Source: Candidatus Hodarchaeota archaeon (GTDB taxonomy: Archaea > Asgardarchaeota > Heimdallarchaeia > Hodarchaeales > YT1-057). Taken from it: 12,571 bases of DNA. How positions within the stretch are numbered: the first letter of the stretch is position 1; each line of letters starts with the position of its first letter. The stretch is from the NCBI GenBank assembly GCA_016839955.1, contig JAEOTI010000188.1, positions 1-12,571 of the forward strand, in the 5' to 3' direction. The notes under the pieces are model-generated. The model did not search any database. It was not told the origin of the DNA and saw only the letters and a list, made by a program, of their open reading frames with translations. A program made the translations under genes and the position numbers. This document shows, one piece after another, positions 5,882-12,571 of this stretch.

Positions 5882-7354
5882 ATGGAGGTTTCAACCATAC
5901 CAACTGTCACAAAAAGCCATAATATCGAACGAAGAGCTATTAATTATGTTAAGACAATTTTTACTAATTTCGGTTGGGTTGTAGACGAAATAGGCCAAGA
6001 TTATGGAGAGGATCTCTATATTAAAATTCCTATTGAGGAGGAAATTGGTACCTACAATTCTCTGAAAGTCCAAGTTAAGGGAACAACTAACCCTTATTAT
6101 GCTCAAGACTTAAATTTACGATATAGTTTTGATTTACAGCATTTAGATCTCTGGATTAAGAGTGAAAATCCAATCCTCCTATGTGTTGTTGATCTTTCAA
6201 GTGAAGAACCCCTTGGATTTTGGAGGTGTATTGATAATGAAATTGAAGATCTGATCGAATCTTCTCCAGCAACGAAAAAAATAACTATATCCTTTCCTAG
6301 ACGTAATCGGCTTGACTTCGAGCAATGTAAACATAAAATCGCTGTGTCTGTGTTTTGGTTTTATCAGGATGGGTATGATATTTCTACAACTAAAGGCCAT
6401 CGGGTTAAACAAGTTGTAGAAAAGAATATTGAATACATTTTGAAAGAAGTGCCTCGTATTACGGTTATTACCGATTTTATAAACTGTTTATTTCCATGGA
6501 ATGATGTTATTGATGAATTTGAAGCCCTCCTCAAGTGGTTAAAGAGGCATGAAATTACAAGATGGCCAACAGATTGGTATATAGCTAAAGCAGAACTATT
6601 TCTAGGTGCCAATAAACCTGAGATTAGTCTCCAGATTCTAAACGACATAGAAGGAAAAAAATTCACTGATGAACATCAAATAGAGATTTTATGGTTTAAA
6701 GCCCTTTCATTTCTAGAATCATATCGTTTAACTGAAGCAGAAGACACTTTTAGAAAAATTACCCATGAATTACCTCAAAATAGTTCAGCTTGGTCAAATT
6801 TAGGGATTGTACGTCGTAGATTAGGAAAAGTTGAAGAGGCAATTAATGCTCATAATAATGCATTAAAACTGAATCCTCAAGAATTAAGTTCATTAGCTAG
6901 TTTGGGAAGCTGTTACCGAGATCTCAAACAATATCAACAAGCTATAAGGACATATGAGAGAGCTTTAAAAGTCAATTCAGAGTATGCTCCAGCACTTTTC
7001 GGAATGGCAGGAACTAAGAAAGATTTAGGGGATTTCAAAGAAGCAGCACATATCTATGAGAGTGTTTTACCACAAATAGAGTATTTAAATTCGCATGAGG
7101 GAATTGTAGCTTTAATAGGATATGCAGCAGTATTAAGAAAGCTAGAAAGGTTAGATGAGGCAAGAAAGATCTATGAAAATGTCCTTAAGATGCGTCCAAA
7201 CCAAGAATATGCTCTTACAGGTTATGGTTGGGTTTTATATGATTTAGAGCTTTATGAACAGTCAAAAAAAGCGTTTGAAAAAGCCCTTAGTTTGAATCCT
7301 CATTCTAAATATGCCAATTCAGGTTTAAAGATAATTAAACGAAAATTGTTGTGA
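5882..7354 (+). CDS. DUF4365 (PD-(D/E)XK-like) nuclease fused to TPR repeats
   Basis: A 490-residue protein. Residues 8-165 fit DUF4365, a restriction-endonuclease-like fold: Glu16 in a first helix (HNIERRAINYV), then GWVVDEIGQDYGEDLYI with Asp40 and Asp44, and VQVKG with Gln64 and Lys66 as the Q-x-K active-site strand. The fold usually hydrolyses DNA or RNA. From about residue 230 to the end there are roughly six tetratricopeptide repeats, for example AWSNLGIVRRRLGKVEEAI, LASLGSCYRDLKQYQQAI and ALTGYGWVLYDLELYEQS. TPRs normally hold protein partners. ATG 5882 has no upstream Shine-Dalgarno; a GGAGG lies inside the gene at 5884, and a TATA-like TTATACTA at 5859 is near, so a leaderless or slightly later start is possible. 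It follows the ATPase pair by 88 bases and may be its third component or an independent defence gene. Confidence 0.85.
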   Translation: MEVSTIPTVTKSHNIERRAINYVKTIFTNFGWVVDEIGQDYGEDLYIKIPIEEEIGTYNSLKVQVKGTTNPYYAQDLNLRYSFDLQHLDLWIKSENPILLCVVDLSSEEPLGFWRCIDNEIEDLIESSPATKKITISFPRRNRLDFEQCKHKIAVSVFWFYQDGYDISTTKGHRVKQVVEKNIEYILKEVPRITVITDFINCLFPWNDVIDEFEALLKWLKRHEITRWPTDWYIAKAELFLGANKPEISLQILNDIEGKKFTDEHQIEILWFKALSFLESYRLTEAEDTFRKITHELPQNSSAWSNLGIVRRRLGKVEEAINAHNNALKLNPQELSSLASLGSCYRDLKQYQQAIRTYERALKVNSEYAPALFGMAGTKKDLGDFKEAAHIYESVLPQIEYLNSHEGIVALIGYAAVLRKLERLDEARKIYENVLKMRPNQEYALTGYGWVLYDLELYEQSKKAFEKALSLNPHSKYANSGLKIIKRKLL

Positions 7355-7389
7355 AAATAGGATCATTTATATTGCTATAATAGTTTGGA

Positions 7390-8265
7390 TTATACTTTTT
7401 TACCTAAAATTAGTTCTAATGTTGCAATAGTCATCTTCAAACCATACTCTGCTTCTTGTTTTGTAGGAGTATGACCTCCGTGGGCACCCTTACCGCTCAG
7501 ATAATTCCTTGTGCTTTTCACGGTTCTTTGGTCTGTTTTTGAAGTAAATATATTATTTAGAGCGGTTTTCCAGTCATTATTGCTTCCTACGCTCATACAT
7601 GCAGCTTCAATAGCTACGCGACACGATGTAATACAGTGACGAAAAGCGTCAGGCCGATTAGCTCTGTTAAGGCTATCTAATGCACCCAATATTGACTCCA
7701 GCACATTGGGATATTTTTGGAGATAGTTTTTTATGGTATCTCGATCATACGGGTCTATTGAAGACATTAATCCCTCTAATTTTGGCATAGGCTCCCTAGT
7801 TCTCAGTTTTCTTTTTACTAGTTCTTGAGGGATATCAAAATTCCATATAAGGTCCAGATTCTTTATTTGTTCAAGTACATCAATCAATGTATCCAAATAC
7901 TTAATTGGCGTTTTGTAGCTACGTACTCTATTAAATTTCCTAACTAACTTACTAGAATTTCCCTCCTCCTTTAAACCTGTAGTATTCTCAGAAATTTCTC
8001 GAACAGTACTTTCACATGTCCCTAGCAAATGATGAGCTCTGCTTAGCCATTCAGCTTTAGTCTTCTCATGGTGATTTTTCATGATTTTTCGAGCAGTTTT
8101 CTTTGTGACTCCTTTCCAACCGTAAGGGATAATTGTCTTGAGAGCGATATCTCCTGCTAGTGAAAGGTCATCAGAAAGAATTCCTCCTGAAAGCGCTTGC
8201 TTTGCATTCTCCCTTAGCTGTTTAGCTTGTTGTATAAGGGATTTTATGGCTTCAGATGGTTCCAC
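7390..8265 (-). CDS. Helical HEPN-like protein at the end of the nucleotidyltransferase operon
   Basis: A 291-residue all-helical protein starting at GTG 8263-8265. It lies 54 bases downstream of the OAS-like gene on the same strand, so it is probably co-transcribed. The N-terminal part is basic and coiled-coil-prone (QQAKQLRENAKQALS; KKTARKIMKNHHEKTKAEW). The C-terminal 90 residues carry DAFRHCITSCRVAIEAACM (~211-229) and RNYLSGKGAHGGH (253-265), followed by a final helix. This C-terminal layout resembles HEPN-like domains of abortive-infection proteins. However, Arg253 and His262 are eight residues apart rather than the usual four to six, so RNase activity is not assured. Context suggests a toxin or effector controlled by the neighbouring nucleotidyltransferases. 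It ends tail-to-tail, 35 bases from the TPR gene. Confidence 0.75.
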   Translation of the reverse strand: MEPSEAIKSLIQQAKQLRENAKQALSGGILSDDLSLAGDIALKTIIPYGWKGVTKKTARKIMKNHHEKTKAEWLSRAHHLLGTCESTVREISENTTGLKEEGNSSKLVRKFNRVRSYKTPIKYLDTLIDVLEQIKNLDLIWNFDIPQELVKRKLRTREPMPKLEGLMSSIDPYDRDTIKNYLQKYPNVLESILGALDSLNRANRPDAFRHCITSCRVAIEAACMSVGSNNDWKTALNNIFTSKTDQRTVKSTRNYLSGKGAHGGHTPTKQEAEYGLKMTIATLELILGKKV

Positions 8266-8319
8266 AATGAAAACCTAAACTGTTTTATGAGAGGTAATGT
8301 ACTTTTCCTTCGTTTTTTT

Positions 8320-9174
8320 TCAACAATTAAACATAGACGAATATCGTTTTTGATTTAAATTAATCATTGCCTTATTAATAGCATTCCTAATCTTAGTTAT
8401 GTCTTGTTTACGTAACGATGAGGTTAAATTATTCGATGGATCGCCAGGATCAATAATTAGAAGTTCTTTTCTTTTGTTCGAGAGACATACACTTTTATTA
8501 AACACCCAATCTCGTGGATAAATTGGTGATCCTTGCATCATTCTTCTTAAGACTTTAAAATTTGCCATTAATCCTCCATCTGATAACGGCTGCTTAATAT
8601 TATGACGATACATCGCTTCAATAGCAATTAATTCTAGGATAAAATTGCTAATTGGAACATTATTCTTTTTACGCCACGATTTTAACAGTAGTACTAGGTC
8701 TTCCAAACGAGGAAAATTGTTTTTATGCTGTTTAAAATAGTTGACTTGAAAAACAGTTGTTGAACCCCTGTATAAACTTTCATCTTTAACCTGACTCATC
8801 TGAAGTGGGGAATTGACTTCTAGGGAGGGGATAACATCATACAGCAGAGTTCCTATAGGTTTATCTAGTTTCACTTCTACAGAGATCTTTTTAGTCTCCG
8901 TTTCACATTTTAGATTTTTTTTGAATACTACCTCAATGTCTTCAAAGATCTCATCTCGCCATGTGTTTTTATTAACAATAAACACTACATCAGCTTCCAA
9001 TCGATTCTTGAGTATAGTACCTTTTTCTAACGAACCCCCAGGTCTTACACTTTTAATGGAGAGATCCTTGGCATTTTTTTCGAGAATAGTCTTTATAGTC
9101 TCTCGGTGTTTTTTCAATGTTTTTATTTCTGGTTCTAAAGGTTTAATTTCAGAAACACAGTCATCTAAACTCAT
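8320..9174 (-). CDS. OAS-like nucleotidyltransferase (CD-NTase superfamily)
   Basis: A 284-residue polymerase-beta-fold enzyme beginning at ATG 9172-9174 behind AGAGGG. Seen in order: a helical N-terminus; the GGS motif in GGSLEKGTILKNR (46-58); an acidic pair EADVVFIV with Glu60 and Asp62; a third carboxylate Asp113 in LYDVIPSLEVN; and a helical C-terminal part with LLLKSWRKKNNVP and FILELIAIEAMYRH. This arrangement matches oligoadenylate-synthase-like enzymes (GS...DxD...D, then the OAS C-terminal helices). The usual first aspartate is glutamate here. Family members make linear or cyclic oligonucleotide signals or transfer nucleotides to RNA or protein. Which applies is unknown. It sits between a small MNT-type nucleotidyltransferase and a HEPN-like gene, which suggests a signalling or toxin-control role. 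No known CBASS effector (SAVED, patatin, TM) is visible. Confidence 0.85.
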   Translation of the reverse strand: MSLDDCVSEIKPLEPEIKTLKKHRETIKTILEKNAKDLSIKSVRPGGSLEKGTILKNRLEADVVFIVNKNTWRDEIFEDIEVVFKKNLKCETETKKISVEVKLDKPIGTLLYDVIPSLEVNSPLQMSQVKDESLYRGSTTVFQVNYFKQHKNNFPRLEDLVLLLKSWRKKNNVPISNFILELIAIEAMYRHNIKQPLSDGGLMANFKVLRRMMQGSPIYPRDWVFNKSVCLSNKRKELLIIDPGDPSNNLTSSLRKQDITKIRNAINKAMINLNQKRYSSMFNC

Positions 9175-9252
9175 AATATTCCCTCTTAAATAATAATGTC
9201 TACCATAAGATTGTTTTTTAATCTTGAGCTGTTCATAACTTATCTAGATTCC

Positions 9253-9624
9253 CTAAAGATTGTTCCTTCGGTAATTCAAGATATCTCTGTGTTCTAGATC
9301 AAATTCCTGTTCAGTGAGTAGAACTAAATCAAAATTTCCCCCCGCACTAAAATCAAGATGAATAACATTGTAATTTGATCCTGGATAAACAGAATCATTA
9401 CGAAAATTTGCTTCTAGGATTCTGATCAAATCTGGATAAAAAGATGCTTTTGTAGGATTACTGGAAGCAGCAAAAATGATATCCATATCACTATCTGGTC
9501 TGTGTTGTCTTCTAGCACGTGAACCTACTTGAGCAATTCGAGAAACTTTTAAGTTTGAACTTTTAAGGACATTCACAATCGATTTCCATTTTGATTTGTA
9601 AAATTCTTCATTTGGATAACTCAT
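9253..9624 (-). CDS. Minimal MNT-type nucleotidyltransferase
   Basis: A 123-residue minimal nucleotidyltransferase. ATG at 9622-9624 follows AAGGAGTG (9634-9641). The core is QVGSRARRQHRPDSDMDI: Gly34-Ser35 and the metal-binding pair Asp46/Asp48 with standard spacing. The third acidic residue is probably Asp99 (FDLVLL) or Asp91. Small MNT proteins are best known as antitoxins (MntA) that add AMP to a HEPN RNase toxin, HepT. Here a HEPN-like gene is two genes downstream, and a second HEPN gene is divergent across a 132-bp promoter region. It is first in the operon with the OAS-like gene 78 bases downstream. The role as an antitoxin is therefore plausible, but the usual adjacent HepT order is not kept. 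Confidence 0.88.
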   Translation of the reverse strand: MSYPNEEFYKSKWKSIVNVLKSSNLKVSRIAQVGSRARRQHRPDSDMDIIFAASSNPTKASFYPDLIRILEANFRNDSVYPGSNYNVIHLDFSAGGNFDLVLLTEQEFDLEHRDILNYRRNNL

Positions 9625-9651
9625 GAATTTTACACTCCTTACTCACTCCTA

Positions 9652-9679
9652 AGAAAGTGATCATCAACAAACACTTTCT
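9652..9679. promoter_or_regulatory. Perfect 8-bp inverted repeat, candidate operator
   Basis: AGAAAGTG (9652-9659) and CACTTTCT (9672-9679) are perfect inverted repeats with a 12-base spacer. Half-site centres are 20 bases apart, about two helical turns, as expected for a dimeric regulator. The site overlaps the predicted transcription start of the minus-strand nucleotidyltransferase operon. Confidence 0.5.
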
Positions 9680-9693
9680 AAAAGTATTTAATC
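9680..9693. promoter_or_regulatory. A/T-rich TATA-like block between divergent genes
   Basis: AAAAGTATTTAATC reads as TTAAATACTTTT on the minus strand and AGTATTTAATC on the plus strand. Either direction could serve as a TATA element, giving starts near 9655-9660 (minus) and about 9715 (plus). It lies between the two inverted repeats. Confidence 0.4.
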
Positions 9694-9715
9694 TTTCCTC
9701 TAATCATTACCAATT

Positions 9716-9734
9716 AGAATAGTCCAAATATTCT
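9716..9734. promoter_or_regulatory. 6-bp inverted repeat near the start of the HEPN gene transcript
   Basis: AGAATA (9716-9721) and TATTCT (9729-9734) are perfect inverted repeats with a 7-base spacer. The site is just upstream of the Shine-Dalgarno sequence and coincides with the predicted plus-strand start. It may be an operator, though a 6-bp A/T-rich palindrome can occur by chance. Confidence 0.35.
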
Positions 9735-9756
9735 CACAACAAGAAGGGGTGTTTAA

Positions 9757-10653
9757 ATGGATATTCAAAGTGAAGGTAATCGTCTACTTCAGGAACATTC
9801 ATTTTTATTTCTTGAGTTAAAAGAAATCCCAAGTACAAGGAACGTTGTATGTCGGACAGAAAGAAGCAATGGTAATATTATAGCCAAACCTCGCTTCTTA
9901 CCTGAAAAATATCAGTGGGTTGCAGACCTTTTTAGTCGACTGAGAGACCACCTTCAAAGTCTTTGGAACTTCTTCGATAGCTATTCATACTGGTTTGATG
10001 ACATTACTAGAGCGATTATCCACATAGAAGAGAGAAGACTCTCTAAAAAATCAATTATTTTTCTTCTTGAGAGGGACATTTGGAGTACTGATGAAGTTCA
10101 TGGTGACTATTTGATAGAAAAAATTGGAAAAAATGTTGTTATTAGTTATTATCGTAGACACCAAAGAATAAGACAATTTAAACTCTCACCAATGACCGAT
10201 ACGGAAATCCAGACTTGGATTTGTGAAGATGCGAGGAAACAAATCGTAGACCAGTTTTCAATTTTATGGGAATTTTTGGAGAATGAAATAGAAACCTGCA
10301 TTAGAGAAGAATTCAGTCGTCTTCCTACGACTCTCATTACTACAGATCATATTTTAAAACAATATGACCATATTACAGAATTCTTACCTAATTATCCTGA
10401 AGCAGCGTTAATGAGTTTAGGCCGAATCGCAGAGCTATGGCTGCTACAGATGTTAGAAAAAGAAAAGAGATCTTTCAAAGAAGACTTGATTAGAATGGCT
10501 CATGGTGAAGGACTGATTAATAAAAATCAAGTGAAATTATTACAGTCAATACGTAGGGAATATAACTTGCTCAAACACACTTTAATCTATTCTATCAATG
10601 AAAATAGATTGAGAAACCTCTTAAAGAAAATGTCGATTCTCCTCAATCAATAA
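9757..10653 (+). CDS. HEPN-domain protein divergent from the nucleotidyltransferase operon
   Basis: The protein has 298 residues from ATG 9757 behind AAGGGGTG. The N-terminal ~180 residues are mixed and contain aromatic-rich helices (LQSLWNFFDSYSYWFDDI) and a strand-rich part (DYLIEKIGKNVVISYYRRHQ); I do not recognise this part. The C-terminal ~90 residues match a DUF4145/HEPN layout: EAALMSLGRIAELWLLQML, a loop with AHGEGLINKNQ, then RREYNLLKHTLIY. Arg267 and His274 with Asn270 between give the R-x(6)-H pattern of HEPN ribonucleases. It is transcribed away from the MNT gene across a region with two palindromes, and its end lies one base from the convergent PLD-family gene. It is a good candidate for an RNase toxin whose activity is controlled by the divergent nucleotidyltransferases. 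Confidence 0.82.
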   Translation: MDIQSEGNRLLQEHSFLFLELKEIPSTRNVVCRTERSNGNIIAKPRFLPEKYQWVADLFSRLRDHLQSLWNFFDSYSYWFDDITRAIIHIEERRLSKKSIIFLLERDIWSTDEVHGDYLIEKIGKNVVISYYRRHQRIRQFKLSPMTDTEIQTWICEDARKQIVDQFSILWEFLENEIETCIREEFSRLPTTLITTDHILKQYDHITEFLPNYPEAALMSLGRIAELWLLQMLEKEKRSFKEDLIRMAHGEGLINKNQVKLLQSIRREYNLLKHTLIYSINENRLRNLLKKMSILLNQ

Positions 10654-10654
10654 T

Positions 10655-11665
10655 TCATTTTGATAATTTTTGAGTAAAAATTTCCTCCATCAGTCCTGTG
10701 AAATAGATTTTGGCATCCTGCACTGTCCTGTTGTGATTCGTCCATAATGCTGCTTCATAATTCCGGTTCAATGATGTCCCCACAAGGTTTGCGGAACCGA
10801 TTAATAATTCACTTTCATCAATCAAGATTAATTTGGCGTGCAGTTTTTCTTCTAACTCTATTTGGAACCCCAGTTTATGGAGCATCCGTATCTGTTCTTT
10901 ATGAAGTTGATCTGCTTTCTTCTTTGCTGGTCGTGTCATGATCCTAACTCGGATTCTTTTTTCGTCAACGACATTCCTTAATGCATCTAACACTTCTTCC
11001 GACTCCCAGATCCATGGGGAAGCAATCAAGATTTCTTTATCTGCGCTATTGATCATTTCAATGATTCGTTTTTGAATTTGACGATCAGTGACAAATTCTT
11101 GATTTGCGACGCTTGGTTTTTGATCCTCTTTTCCCTTCTCCATTGATCTAACCGTTGTCTCACTTACCGCATCTATCGCAGAAACAACTTCTCCTTGGAC
11201 ATTCAGAACATCATTAAAACGGTCAATATCATAAGAGTTATCAGTATATTTTAACCCTGTTTTTGCAATATCATAAAGTTGATTACTCCAATTGTACATA
11301 ACATCAATTTCTAACCCGAGTGGATTCTCCTCTGATCTTTCTTCTAGTATCTTGTATAAATCGGTAGAAAATGTTATGATTCTTTGATACCTTTCTTTTT
11401 CATAATCATTCTGGTAATATTCACAACCTGTTTTCCCAATGGCATACAATGTCTTAGCCCAGCTTTCAAACGCTCGTTTATTAATATGAACCAGGTTCTT
11501 TCCTTTTTCAACACCACTAGAACACTGTGAACACTTACTTTCTGTACCCTCAAACCATACGCCGCAATTGGATCATTTGTTCACTAAATTCTTATCTCTC
11601 ATTTTGAAATGCATTTTACATAAGGGATAAAACGCAGAATATTTCCCGCAAATTTGACATGGCAT
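10655..11665 (-). pseudogene. PLD-family phosphodiesterase with N-terminal zinc ribbons, split by an in-frame TGA
   Basis: The natural start is ATG 11663-11665, giving 336 codons with one internal TGA at 11573-11575 (codon 31). Before it: CQICGKYSAFYPLCKMHF, a C-x2-C-x9-C-x2-H zinc site. After it, in the same frame: SNCGVWFEG and KCSQC. With cysteine in place of the stop this would be a C-x2-C-x10-C-x2-C ribbon, so the stop replaces a metal ligand. Next come two copies of a helical motif (W69-x3-LYAIGKTG and W126-x3-LYDIAKTG, each followed by N-x-Y and R-Y/F) resembling the N-terminal module of some NUDIX proteins. A single HKD motif follows (LHAKLILID, His276/Lys278/Asp283, then GSANL), as in PLD-type nucleases that work as dimers. 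Re-initiation at TTG 11449 would make a ribbon-less 264-residue protein. Mutation, sequencing error or UGA recoding remain possible. Confidence 0.75.
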
Positions 11666-11748
11666 ACAAAATCCTCTTTTTCTAATTTTCTAATACATAT
11701 TCAACCCAGATTTATCTGCTCAATTTTTCCATGAAGTATATTCCCCTT
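11666..11748. other. Short spacer between two interrupted genes
   Basis: This 83-base stretch separates the interrupted frame ending at 11749 from the PLD-family gene starting at 11665. On the minus strand it ends with AAAGAGGATTTTGT before the ATG, a plausible ribosome site. No other signal is visible. Confidence 0.5.
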
Positions 11749-12057
11749 TTATTCAATATTAGACCCTCGGAGAATTTTTAGTGCCTCTTGAACCGAAATT
11801 CCTGTTTCGGATTTGTAGATAATCTTAAACAAGATAGGCAACCTTTTTTCAGCTATTCATGAAGTCAGATCTAGAAAAGAAGGATCTGCAAACACCTCTT
11901 TTAATCTTTGATTCTACTCTTACTCAGAGATAGTGGTTATCTCAAGTAATTCCTTTTTTAAGATGGGATCTCCCTCTGCTTCCTTAATTATTTCAATCAT
12001 GACTTTCACTGGAAGAATGTGAAATAACCCATAAAATTTGTTTGTAGGAATAGGCAT
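11749..12057 (-). pseudogene. Decayed small gene: 102-codon frame with TAA, TAG and TGA inside
   Basis: Starting at ATG 12055-12057, seven bases after the stop of the upstream gene and behind GAGGAGATG, the frame reads MPIPTNKFYGLFHILPVKVM and runs 45 residues to TAA (11920-11922). In the same frame it continues past TAG (11914-11916) to NQRLKEVFADPSFLDLTS, then TGA (11857-11859), then IAEKRLPILFKIIYKSETG and VQEALKILRG up to TAA 11749-11751. The pieces after each stop look like genuine protein (helices, K/E balance, no frameshift). All three stops could arise from CAA, CAG and CGA by C-to-T change. I do not recognise the family; the tail could be a winged-helix or helical bundle. The first 45 codons may still make a short protein. 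Confidence 0.6.
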
Positions 12058-12063
12058 TTGAGA

Positions 12064-12571
12064 TCACATCTCTTCAAAAAACTCCTCAATTTCTCTTGGA
12101 ACATTATCAAGATAATTAACGATTTCATCATTACTAAAACTAGCTTGAAATCTCGTTCGGATCTGTTTAAGAATTGGTTTCGCATCGACCATGAAATTCG
12201 ATTCTCTACTCCACCTTTCCTTATATGATTGTACATGGGGTCTGATTTGATTACGTTCAATTTCAGATAGTTGTCGGTTCACTCTTCGAGCAAGTATACC
12301 ATTTTTAATTCTCTCTACTAATTCATTAATGTCATCGCTTACAGAGATAGAAATCTGTCGTTCAGGTGATCGAAGCAACTCACGAAGACAATTATCAACA
12401 TAATCAAAAATTAGTTTTGAGAATTGGATTTCCTTTTGATTTTCAATGATTTGAAGGATTTCAGCTCTTATTTCATCCCCATTCGAAATGTCTTCCTTAT
12501 TTTTCTCTTTTATTATATTAATTAACCCATTTAAATCTAAAAGATAGCTTTCTATTTGTCTTCGTTCCCAA
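12064..12571 (-). CDS. Partial gene, C-terminal part of a helical protein (runs off window end)
   Basis: The minus-strand frame is open from the window end to TGA 12064-12066, giving at least 168 residues; the start is outside. A TTG at 12376-12378 is only an internal leucine codon, since the frame continues upstream without a stop through IIEKQ-like helical sequence up to the edge. The protein is charged and almost entirely helical (for example DDINELVERIKNGILARRV, IRPHVQSYKERWSRESNFMV, IVNYLDNVPREIEEFFEEM), so it may be a coiled-coil or helical-bundle protein. I do not recognise it. The next frame starts seven bases later with its ribosome site overlapping this gene's end, which indicates a single operon with the two interrupted genes. 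Confidence 0.65.
   Translation of the reverse strand, partial: WERRQIESYLLDLNGLINIIKEKNKEDISNGDEIRAEILQIIENQKEIQFSKLIFDYVDNCLRELLRSPERQISISVSDDINELVERIKNGILARRVNRQLSEIERNQIRPHVQSYKERWSRESNFMVDAKPILKQIRTRFQASFSNDEIVNYLDNVPREIEEFFEEM

Noticed and set aside
8320..9174. Standard CBASS operon
   Set aside because: The nucleotidyltransferase is of the right superfamily, but no known CBASS effector or Cap2/Cap3 accessory gene is adjacent, so the name is not justified.
8813..9193. 126-codon plus-strand frame opposite the OAS-like gene
   Set aside because: It is a shadow of the gene with clear catalytic motifs on the other strand.
10655..11449. A complete 264-residue PLD gene starting at TTG 11449
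   Set aside because: The frame continues upstream with homologous-looking sequence (RAFESWAKTLY) and zinc-ribbon cysteines to an ATG at 11665, so the TTG is an internal Leu unless used for re-initiation.
10655..12066. Alternative genetic code explaining the in-frame stops
   Set aside because: All three stop types occur inside the decayed frame, and TAA, TAG and TGA each end other intact genes here, so reassignment of one codon does not fit.

Overview
The window is AT-rich. It uses many TTG and GTG start codons behind Shine-Dalgarno sequences, and has archaeal-looking TATA boxes (for example CTTATAAAC at 2976-2984) and T-rich tracts. This points to an archaeon, possibly of the Asgard type, but the assignment is inferred from style and gene content; no rRNA, tRNA or marker gene is present. 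The gene set is accessory: nucleases, nucleotidyltransferases, HEPN-like proteins, an SMC/OLD-type ATPase, and decayed genes. It reads as a defence or genome-conflict island.

Left part (1-3119). A small conserved-looking protein (11-406, minus) and a winged-helix-like protein (762-1100) are followed by a three-gene plus-strand run. That run is a small Cys/His protein (1330-1602), a DUF6884-like protein (1645-2085) and a GIY-YIG nuclease (2152-2676). About 100-bp copies of a diverged intergenic repeat lie between these genes, all in the same orientation (start of window, ~549-646, 1101-1210, 2752-2852), with a possible remnant at 5803-5856.

Middle (3120-7354). An AAA/ABC-type ATPase with a DUF3696-like tail overlaps, or nearly touches, an unrecognised 300-residue partner. 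Next comes a protein that fuses a DUF4365 (PD-(D/E)XK-like) nuclease domain to TPR repeats. The likely logic is sensor/motor ATPase plus effector, with a possible third nuclease component.

Right-middle (7390-10653). A minus-strand operon encodes a small MNT-type nucleotidyltransferase, then an OAS-like (CD-NTase superfamily) nucleotidyltransferase, then a HEPN-like helical protein. Divergent from it is a HEPN-domain protein (9757-10653). The 132-bp shared promoter region has two perfect inverted repeats, one near each predicted transcription start. This two-NTase, two-HEPN-like cluster is the best candidate for an undescribed system.

Right end (10655-12571, minus). A run of three genes contains two with in-frame stop codons but no frameshift. 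One is a PLD-family phosphodiesterase whose N-terminal zinc ribbon has TGA exactly where a metal-binding cysteine is expected. The other is a 102-codon frame broken by TAA, TAG and TGA. A third gene, open to the window edge, sits upstream of them.
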